This document shows positions 1 to 4,918 of a stretch of 5,378 bases of DNA, in pieces; the stretch's first letter is position 1; the number at the start of each line of letters is the position of its first letter. A model generated the notes under the pieces. It was not told where the DNA came from. It saw nothing but the letters and a program-made list of their open reading frames with translations, and searched no databases. Source of the stretch: a bacterium (GTDB lineage Bacteria; Sumerlaeota; Sumerlaeia; UBA8349); assembly GCA_013203855.1 (NCBI GenBank), contig JABMPG010000157.1:1-5378 (forward strand), in the 5' to 3' direction. The translations under genes were made by a program, and so were the position numbers.

Positions 1-729
1 CTCTATTACAGCTACGGCGCGGACTGGCGACATCCTTATTTTCATTCCCGCGACCGAGGTTCCTCTTGCGCCCGCCCCCCCTATGACGATCCTGAGCCGG
101 CTTACAAGTTCGAGAAGGACTCGGACATGCGGCGCTACATTGATTTCATGCACAATCAGATCCGCGAACTCCTCACGAATTACGGATCTATTGCAGGCAT
201 GTGGTTCGATCTGATTTCCGCCTACTACTGGCGGCCCGACCTGTTTCCGATCGAAGAGACCTATGCCCTCATCCGGGAATTGCAGCCCCAGTGCCTGATC
301 TCGTTCAAGCAGGGATGCACGGGCACGGAGGACTACATGTCTCAAGAACTCGAGTTCGTGCCGTTGGCAACCCGTCTGAAGGCCCAGAAGGCGTCTCAGG
401 AGGCCATCGATCTGTCCGACCGCGTCTGGCAGAGCAACAAGGACAAGTGGAACGAGATCTGCACAATCATGCAGGACAAGGGATGGGGATATATGGAGGG
501 TTTGGCCCATCGCACGGCCGACGAGGTATGGAGCATGCTGGCCAACGCCGCAGCTAACCGCTGCAACCTTTGCCTGAACACGGGGCCTCTCCCGGACGGA
601 TCGGTCCATCACCACGACGAGCAGGTCTTCCGCGAAGTGGGCCAGCGAATCCGCCAGCAAGGCTTTCCGAAGCCGGAAGAAGACAAAGGCCCGGTTCTAC
701 CAGGTAAAACCGGCGCGGGGGCGGAGTAG
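1..729 (+). CDS. alpha-L-fucosidase, GH29 family, C-terminal part (5' end outside window)
   Basis: The frame is open from base 1 and ends at TAG (727-729), giving 242 residues that lack the N-terminus. GH29 enzymes are retaining hydrolases that release terminal alpha-L-fucose from glycans. Recognisable blocks in order are YYSYGADW (residues 2-9, matching the family's 'YYS' strand), GMWFD (66-70), GWGYMEG (161-167, the family's 'WGY' block) and NLCLNTGPLPDG (189-200, matching the conserved 'NLLLNxGPxxDG'). By family knowledge Asp70 in MWFD is the expected nucleophile; the acid/base residue is poorly conserved in GH29 and I cannot assign it. The protein ends about 40 residues after the NTGP block, in a tail rich in Pro, Gly and Lys, so it seems to lack the C-terminal beta-sandwich found in many GH29 enzymes. 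A signal peptide cannot be judged because the start is missing. A terminator follows, so it is probably the last gene of its transcript. Confidence 0.88.
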   Translation, partial: LYYSYGADWRHPYFHSRDRGSSCARPPYDDPEPAYKFEKDSDMRRYIDFMHNQIRELLTNYGSIAGMWFDLISAYYWRPDLFPIEETYALIRELQPQCLISFKQGCTGTEDYMSQELEFVPLATRLKAQKASQEAIDLSDRVWQSNKDKWNEICTIMQDKGWGYMEGLAHRTADEVWSMLANAAANRCNLCLNTGPLPDGSVHHHDEQVFREVGQRIRQQGFPKPEEDKGPVLPGKTGAGAE

Positions 730-737
730 CACCCCGC

Positions 738-772
738 AGCCAGGGGCCGCGACTCCGGCCCCGCCGCTTTTT
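738..772 (+). terminator. probable rho-independent terminator after the fucosidase gene
   Basis: A perfect 6-bp GC stem, GGGGCC (743-748) with GGCCCC (757-762), encloses an 8-base loop. It can be extended by AGC (738-740) with GCT (766-768) across a small internal loop, which brings the stem against the T run (768-772, five T). It starts 8 bases after the fucosidase stop. A second hairpin, GCGGGG (715-720) with CCCCGC (732-737), spans the stop codon just upstream and could add to it. The T tract is short, so strength is uncertain. Confidence 0.6.
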
Positions 773-784
773 GAGCGTGTCTTC

Positions 785-813
785 TTGCATTTTTGGTTTG
801 GCTCCCATACAAT
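785..813 (+). promoter_or_regulatory. candidate sigma70-type promoter for the SGNH-lepA-CYTH cluster
   Basis: TTGCAT (785-790) and TACAAT (808-813) are separated by exactly 17 bases. The -10 matches the consensus at five of six bases and the -35 at three of six. It lies directly after the fucosidase terminator and about 50 bases before the ATG at 863, so transcription would start near 820. The promoter overlaps an in-frame TTG at 785 that could otherwise serve as an upstream start, which argues for the ATG at 863. The call rests on spacing and motif match only. Confidence 0.5.
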
Positions 814-816
814 CAA

Positions 817-858
817 GGGCTGGAACCCGGTCAGAGAGACAGAGAGACCGGGAAGCCC
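817..858 (+). promoter_or_regulatory. leader hairpin covering the likely ribosome binding site of the SGNH gene
   Basis: A perfect 7-bp inverted repeat, CCCGGTC (826-832) with GACCGGG (846-852), has a 13-base purine-rich loop made of AGAGAGACAGAGA. An outer stem, GGGCT (817-821) with AGCCC (854-858), flanks it across a 4x1 internal loop. The only Shine-Dalgarno-like sequence before the ATG at 863 is GGGAAG (850-855), which lies in the 3' arm, so the fold would hide it. If transcription starts near 820 the outer GGGCT is not fully present in the RNA, but the inner stem is. It could be a translational control element, or as DNA an operator. No known riboswitch or leader family is recognised. 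Confidence 0.45.
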
Positions 859-862
859 TACC

Positions 863-1906
863 ATGGAACGACCGAAAACCAAAGAAATCCTCTTCGCCTT
901 GACGGCTCTGGCCCTCGGTTTTGCCGTGGTCCTGGGCTTGGCGGAGGGGGCTTTGCGGGCCACGGGGCGAGAGCCGCTCAAGACGCCGGAGGGTAAGCCG
1001 GGAGTCCCGTCGGTGCACGCACTGGACCCTTTGCTCGGCTGGCGGAACAAGCCGGGCGACTACGAGTTTCCCTTCCCGCAGGTAGACGGCGTTAAGCGGA
1101 CGCTCACGATCTGGCCGGGGCATCTGCGGGCGACAGCGCCCGAGATGGTCGATTCGGATCAAAAGGTCCTGCTTCTGGGCTGCTCTATCACCCAAGGGTG
1201 GGGACTGCCCGATTCGGAGACCTACGCCTGGAGACTTCAGGAACGGTTTCCCGACTCGCAGTTTCTGAATTATGGAACAGGCGCGTACGGCACGTATCAG
1301 TGCCTGTTGGTTCTCGAGAAGTACCTGGGGGAAACGGAGACGGCTCCCGCTTTGGCCCTCTATGGTTTCATCGAGCACCACCAGAACCGGAACGTGGCGG
1401 ACGCGGCGTGGCTGGAGGTGATCTCCGCAGGCCACCCTCGAGACGGGGTGGGGATTCCGTACTGCACACTCGACGAGAACGGCGCCCTTCTGCGGCGGGA
1501 GCCCATGGTCTATCCTGCCTTTCCCATGGCCCGGCTTCTGGTGGGCGCCCGGGCGCTTCAGAAGCGCTATGTGCGGTTGACGGCCCGTCGACGGTCTTCG
1601 CAGCAGGAGGAAGTGACGGAGAAACTTCTTCTGGAAATGCGGGACCGATGCCGCGAGAAGAACGTGCCTTTCGTCGTGGCGATCCTATCCGTATCGACGG
1701 AATCAGGACTGAATCATTTTCGGAATTTTCTCACGAACAACAATATCCCCGTTGTGGATGGCACCATGCCGGTTACGCCAGAACAAACCGTTCCTGAGGA
1801 CGGCCATCCTAACGGCGAGATCCATGCGATCTGGGCCGACCGGATCGCTCCGGCAATTGCCCCCTATCTGACCCGGTCGGAGATCTCTTCCGCGCCCCAA
1901 GAGTAA
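863..1906 (+). CDS. SGNH/GDSL-like hydrolase with N-terminal membrane helix
   Basis: This 347-residue protein is probably an esterase-type hydrolase acting outside the cytoplasmic membrane. A short basic start (Arg3, Lys5, Lys7) precedes a hydrophobic helix at about residues 9-28, with no lipobox Cys, so it is a signal anchor or signal peptide. The SGNH blocks are LLLGCSITQG (103-112), with Ser108 as expected nucleophile and Cys in place of the usual Asp of GDS; NYGTGAYGTYQ (136-146), with an oxyanion Gly; EHHQNR (171-176), a possible block III with Asn175; and DGHPN (313-317), supplying the Asp/His pair. ATG 863 was chosen over an in-frame TTG at 785 because the longer form adds 26 residues before the membrane helix and would overlap the promoter; GGGAAG lies 7 bases upstream of 863. 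It ends 1 base before lepA. Substrate is unknown; acyl groups on a polysaccharide are a guess from the fucosidase nearby. The fold is fairly sure, the function is not. Confidence 0.75.
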   Translation: MERPKTKEILFALTALALGFAVVLGLAEGALRATGREPLKTPEGKPGVPSVHALDPLLGWRNKPGDYEFPFPQVDGVKRTLTIWPGHLRATAPEMVDSDQKVLLLGCSITQGWGLPDSETYAWRLQERFPDSQFLNYGTGAYGTYQCLLVLEKYLGETETAPALALYGFIEHHQNRNVADAAWLEVISAGHPRDGVGIPYCTLDENGALLRREPMVYPAFPMARLLVGARALQKRYVRLTARRRSSQQEEVTEKLLLEMRDRCREKNVPFVVAILSVSTESGLNHFRNFLTNNNIPVVDGTMPVTPEQTVPEDGHPNGEIHAIWADRIAPAIAPYLTRSEISSAPQE

Positions 1907-1907
1907 T

Positions 1908-3704
1908 ATGTATAAACTGGATCACATTCGAAATTTCTGCATCATCGCCCACATCGACCACGGCAAGTCAACCCTGGCCGACCGTATCCTGGAGATTACA
2001 GGGGCGGTGACCCAGCGTCAGATGCGCGAGCAATACCTGGACAAGATGGACCTGGAGCGAGAGCGTGGCATCACGATCAAGGCCCAGGCCGTTCGGGTTT
2101 TCTACAACGCCGACGATGGCGAGACCTATCAGTTCAACCTGATCGACACGCCCGGTCACGTGGACTTCACTTACGAGGTTTCGCGTAGCCTGGCCGCATG
2201 TGAGGGCGCCCTGCTGGTGGTGGACGCCGCCCAGGGCGTTGAAGCGCAGACGCTGGCTAACGTCTACATGGCAATGGAACATGACCTCGAGATTATTCCG
2301 GTGATCAACAAGATCGACCTTCCCGCAGCGCAGGTGGAGGAGACGAAGAATCAGATCGAAGACGTGATCGGGATCGACTCGTCGAACGCAATTCTGTGTT
2401 CGGCCAAGACGGGGATCGGCATCAAGGAGATTCTCGAGGCGGTGGTTCAGCGCATTCCTCCTCCTCCGCCGCCGGAGAGCGACCGCCTGCGCGCGCTGGT
2501 CTTCGATTCGACCTATGATTCCTACCGGGGAGTGATCCTGTTCTGCGCTGTCCACAATGGCGAATTGAGGAAGGACGACCAGATCGTTCTCATGGCCAGT
2601 AACGCCCGCTATGGGGTCGATGAGGTCGGGGTATTTGCGCCCGAGATGCTGCCGGTCGAGTGCCTTTACACCGGCGAGGTCGGCTACGCGATCGCCTCGA
2701 TCAAAGACATCCGTTCCGTTCGGGTCGGGGACACCGTGACCCATGCGCACCGACGGGCCGAGACGCCCCTTCATGACTACGAGGAGGTCAAGCCGGTCGT
2801 TTTCGCAGGCTTCTATCCGATGGACGCGGACGAGTATGATGTCCTGCGGGACGCCATCGAAAAGCTGAAGTTGAACGATGCTTCCTTCTTCTGCGAGGCG
2901 GAATCCTGCAAGGCGCTGGGTTTCGGCTTCCGCTGCGGTTTTCTCGGGCTGCTGCACATGGAGATCATCCAGCAACGGCTCGAGCGCGAATTCGGCGCCA
3001 ACTTGATCACCACCGCCCCCAGCGTTATCTATCGCGTCTATCGGACCGACAAGACCATGGTCGAAGTGGACAATCCGTCTTTCCTTCCACTCGTGACGGA
3101 GATCGAGCGGATCGAAGAGCCCATGGTGGACGTCACGATTCTGACTCCCCGCACGTATGTGGGTAATGTCCTTCAACTGTGCCAGGCCAAGCGGGGAGAG
3201 CAGAAGACGATCGCTTTTCCGCGCCAGAACCACGCCGTGCTAGTCTATCGGATGCCTCTGGGAGAGATCATCCTGGATTTCCATGATCGCCTGAAGTCGG
3301 TGAGCCAGGGCTATGCTTCGTTCAACTATGATCCGTCAGGTTATCAGAAATCGGATATCGTGAGACTGGACATCCTGGTGAACGGGGAAATGCTGGACGC
3401 TTTGTCCACGCTGGTTCATCGCGAGATGTGCGAAAGCCGGGGCCGGCAGATCACGGAGTCTCTGAAAGAGGCGATTCCGCGCCACCAGTTCAAGATCCCC
3501 ATCCAGGCGGCCATCGGCGGAAAGATCGTCGCTCGGGAGACTATCAACGCCTGGCGCAAAGACGTCACCTCCAAATGCTACGGTGGCGATATCAGCCGTA
3601 AGCGGAAACTTCTGGAAAAGCAAAAGGCCGGAAAGAAGCGGATGAAGCAGGTGGGGAATGTGACCGTGCCCCAGGAAGCCTTTCTGGCCGTGCTCAAAAG
3701 CTAG
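1908..3704 (+). CDS. lepA: elongation factor 4 (LepA), ribosome-associated GTPase
   Basis: This 598-residue protein is a full-length LepA/EF4, a translational GTPase that binds the ribosome and is linked to back-translocation or to 30S assembly and initiation. The G motifs are intact: AHIDHGKST (14-22, P-loop), RGIT (53-56, switch I Thr56), DTPGH (80-84, with catalytic His84), NKID (134-137) and SAK (165-167). Domain II follows, then ALGFGFRCGFLGLLHMEI in the EF-G-like domain III region, and the LepA-specific C-terminal domain ending with KCYGGDISRKRK and the basic tail KKRMKQVGNV. The start aligns with the family's usual N-terminus. ATG sits 1 base after the SGNH stop with only a weak AAGAG upstream, so translation is probably coupled to that gene. 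Unusually, the linker after the G domain has six consecutive prolines (184-189, bases 2457-2474). The next gene is CYTH, not lepB. Confidence 0.97.
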   Translation: MYKLDHIRNFCIIAHIDHGKSTLADRILEITGAVTQRQMREQYLDKMDLERERGITIKAQAVRVFYNADDGETYQFNLIDTPGHVDFTYEVSRSLAACEGALLVVDAAQGVEAQTLANVYMAMEHDLEIIPVINKIDLPAAQVEETKNQIEDVIGIDSSNAILCSAKTGIGIKEILEAVVQRIPPPPPPESDRLRALVFDSTYDSYRGVILFCAVHNGELRKDDQIVLMASNARYGVDEVGVFAPEMLPVECLYTGEVGYAIASIKDIRSVRVGDTVTHAHRRAETPLHDYEEVKPVVFAGFYPMDADEYDVLRDAIEKLKLNDASFFCEAESCKALGFGFRCGFLGLLHMEIIQQRLEREFGANLITTAPSVIYRVYRTDKTMVEVDNPSFLPLVTEIERIEEPMVDVTILTPRTYVGNVLQLCQAKRGEQKTIAFPRQNHAVLVYRMPLGEIILDFHDRLKSVSQGYASFNYDPSGYQKSDIVRLDILVNGEMLDALSTLVHREMCESRGRQITESLKEAIPRHQFKIPIQAAIGGKIVARETINAWRKDVTSKCYGGDISRKRKLLEKQKAGKKRMKQVGNVTVPQEAFLAVLKS

Positions 3705-3710
3705 GATGCC

Positions 3711-4178
3711 ATGCCTCTCGAGATCGAGCGCAAGTTCCTTGTCTTTCCCGATCGGTTGCCCGATCTGGCGGAGGGGGAGCGATACGAGCAGGGCTATCTG
3801 TCTCTCGACCCGGAGGTCCGTTTTCGTATCCACGGCGATCAGGTTACGCTGGCGGTGAAGAAAGTGATCTCCACGGGTCGGCGTCTGGAATTTGAGTTTC
3901 CACGTGCCGGTGTGGATCGCGAAGAGATCGCCTCTCTGAAGTCGATCGCGCTTTGGCCGCCGTTGGTGAAGATTCGATACCGGCTTGCATATGAGGGGCT
4001 GGTCTGGGAAGTGGATGTTTACCAGGATCTGAACAAAGGGCTCGTGACCGCCGATGTGGAAATTCCTGGCGAGGACTACGCAATCAAGTTTCCGGACTGG
4101 GTGGATCCGAACTCGGACATCACCGGGGACGGGCGCTATGCCAACGTCAACCTGACCCGCTGTCCCTACGCGACCTGA
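3711..4178 (+). CDS. CYTH-domain protein, likely inorganic (tri)polyphosphatase
   Basis: This 155-residue cytoplasmic protein has the length of the small bacterial CYTH/triphosphate tunnel metalloenzymes, which hydrolyse tripolyphosphate or related triphosphates using Mg or Mn. The hallmark ExExK is at Glu4-Glu6-Lys8 (EIERKF). The further charged residues that line the tunnel in the family can be followed in order: Arg37 and Arg39 (VRFRI), Lys50/51 (LAVKK), Glu60 and Glu62 (EFEF), Lys87 and Arg89 (KIRYR), Glu100 and Asp102 (WEVDVY), then Asp115 and Glu117 (ADVEI), where the family more often has Glu-x-Glu. RYAN (142-145) is the usual late motif. The set looks complete, so activity is expected; exact substrate (tripolyphosphate, thiamine triphosphate or other) is not deducible. 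The ATG follows the lepA stop by 6 bases with AGGA (3703-3706) overlapping that stop, suggesting one transcript and coupled translation. An ATG at 3706 is out of frame. Confidence 0.88.
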   Translation: MPLEIERKFLVFPDRLPDLAEGERYEQGYLSLDPEVRFRIHGDQVTLAVKKVISTGRRLEFEFPRAGVDREEIASLKSIALWPPLVKIRYRLAYEGLVWEVDVYQDLNKGLVTADVEIPGEDYAIKFPDWVDPNSDITGDGRYANVNLTRCPYAT

Positions 4179-4200
4179 AACATCCTTTCGAGATTCAATC

Positions 4201-4710
4201 CTATGGCTCTTCGAGCGACACAATTCGCGCGGTGAGGAGGTCCTGATCGGTGTCGTATTCGACCAGGGCGACGGAGGCCGTTTCACCGCGGAGAGGAAAC
4301 GTGACCGAGCCTGGATTTACGAAGAGGATGCCGTTGTGTTCTTCGACGCAGGGCTGATGGGAGTGTCCGAAGAGGAACAGGCGGGGGGTGGAAGAGTTGA
4401 AGCGCTTCGTCAGACCGAGGATGATGGTGTCGTTCGAGTGGGAATAACAGGCGCCATGGTAGACGACGACCTTGCCGAATCCCTCGGTCTCGACCAGTTC
4501 CTCCGGCCAATTCCCGCTGACGGGCCACGAGTCCATATTGCCATGGACCGCGCGAACCGGGCCGAGGACTTCGAGGTCTTCCAGGCATGAGGCGGAGCCG
4601 ACGTCGCCACAGTGGTAGATGCGGATAAGATCGGTGAAGACATCAAAGACGCCAGGATGCAGTGCCCCGTGGGTGTCCGACAGAACGCCGTATCGAAGAA
4701 TCTTGCTCAA
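4201..4710 (-). CDS. YfcE/MJ0936-type metallophosphoesterase, TTG start
   Basis: This 169-residue protein belongs to the calcineurin-like phosphoesterases of the YfcE/MJ0936 group, two-metal phosphodiesterases usually assayed on artificial substrates and of unclear natural role. All metal and catalytic motifs are present in order: SDTHG (11-15, Asp12 and His14), HCGD (33-36, Asp36), GNMD (57-60, Asn58 as metal ligand), YHGA (84-87, His85), GHSH (115-118, His116 and His118) and NPGS (132-135). Length matches the family. The start is TTG at 4710-4708: no in-frame ATG precedes the essential SDTHG, and the only early Met (residue 59) is inside a catalytic motif. A strong Shine-Dalgarno, AGAGGAGG, lies 8 bases upstream. 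No signal peptide is seen, so it is cytoplasmic. It is convergent with the CYTH gene (22 bases apart) and divergent from the phosphosugar mutase gene. Confidence 0.92.
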   Translation of the reverse strand: MSKILRYGVLSDTHGALHPGVFDVFTDLIRIYHCGDVGSASCLEDLEVLGPVRAVHGNMDSWPVSGNWPEELVETEGFGKVVVYHGACYSHSNDTIILGLTKRFNSSTPRLFLFGHSHQPCVEEHNGILFVNPGSVTFPLRGETASVALVEYDTDQDLLTARIVSLEEP

Positions 4711-4718
4711 TCTCGCGC

Positions 4719-4726
4719 CCTCCTCT
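4719..4726 (-). promoter_or_regulatory. strong Shine-Dalgarno that fixes the TTG start of the phosphoesterase
   Basis: On the minus strand these eight bases read AGAGGAGG, a near-perfect complement of the 16S rRNA 3' end, with 8 bases to the TTG at 4710. It is much stronger than the site before any other gene here and decides the start, since TTG is otherwise a poor initiation codon. Confidence 0.8.
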
Positions 4727-4741
4727 GAAATTTGTGTAGAC

Positions 4742-4770
4742 CTGCCCTTCTCCTCCTTTTAACATACAAT
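4742..4770 (+). promoter_or_regulatory. candidate promoter for the phosphosugar mutase gene
   Basis: TACAAT (4765-4770) matches the -10 consensus at five of six bases and sits in an AT-rich patch (TTTTAACA just before). The best -35 at 17-base spacing is CTGCCC (4742-4747), only three of six. The 8-mer CATACAAT is identical to the one at the promoter ahead of the SGNH gene (806-813). Transcription from here would start near 4777 and give a leader of about 140 bases before the ATG at 4919, long enough for the inverted repeat at 4833-4868. Confidence 0.4.
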
Positions 4771-4789
4771 GAACCTCGGATGAGGTCCA
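4761..4789 (-). promoter_or_regulatory. candidate divergent promoter for the phosphoesterase gene
   Basis: Read on the minus strand, TGGACC (4789-4784) and TATGTT (4766-4761) are 17 bases apart, each matching consensus at four of six bases. Transcription would start near 4754, giving a leader of about 44 bases that contains the AGAGGAGG site. Its -10 shares bases 4765-4766 with the -10 of the opposite-strand candidate, so the two promoters could exclude each other. Support is motif and spacing only. Confidence 0.4.
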
Positions 4790-4832
4790 CCGGGAAGGGC
4801 CGCCGAGCCCCGTTGGGCGCGAATCGAATGAC

Positions 4833-4868
4833 GGCAGATCTGTCCGGACCGCATTCCGGCCAGATGCC
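4833..4868. repeat. bulged inverted repeat in the phosphosugar mutase leader
   Basis: The arms pair in three blocks. GGCA (4833-4836) pairs with TGCC (4865-4868), TCTG (4839-4842) with CAGA (4861-4864), and CCGGA (4844-4848) with TCCGG (4855-4859), around the 6-base loop CCGCAT. A 2-base bulge (GA, 4837-4838) and one T/C mismatch (4843/4860) separate the blocks, for 13 pairs in total. No T run follows, so it is not a standard terminator. It lies 50 bases before the ATG at 4919 and could be an operator for a dimeric regulator or a structured RNA leader. The remainder of the 208-base intergenic region holds the two candidate promoters and short GGGC/GCCC repeats (4797-4818), and no credible small gene. 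Confidence 0.5.
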
Positions 4869-4918
4869 GATTCTGTTGAGATGTCATCCCCTTTCACACA
4901 GTGGACAGGAGCACATAC

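Noticed and set aside
785..862. In-frame TTG start extending the SGNH protein by 26 residues
   Set aside because: TTG 785 overlaps the candidate -35, lies upstream of the predicted transcript start, and adds a non-hydrophobic stretch before the membrane helix. ATG 863 is the better start.
554..1435. 293-codon open frame on the minus strand
   Set aside because: It spans the fucosidase end, the terminator, the promoter and the SGNH gene, and its Arg/Pro/Gly-rich product resembles no family. It is an antisense shadow.
1968..3233. 421-codon open frame on the minus strand opposite lepA
   Set aside because: It lies wholly antisense to a well-conserved lepA and encodes no recognisable domain; its composition (rich in Asp, His, Arg, Val, Leu) is typical of the complement of a GC-rich gene.
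3336..4286. 316-codon open frame on the minus strand
   Set aside because: It is antisense to the lepA end and all of the CYTH gene and overlaps the phosphoesterase 3' end in another frame. The three genes it crosses are clear, so it is a shadow.
4797..4818. Mutually exclusive GGGC/GCCC hairpins suggestive of an attenuator
   Set aside because: Each stem is only 4 bp, and such repeats are frequent in GC-rich DNA; no leader peptide or T run accompanies them.
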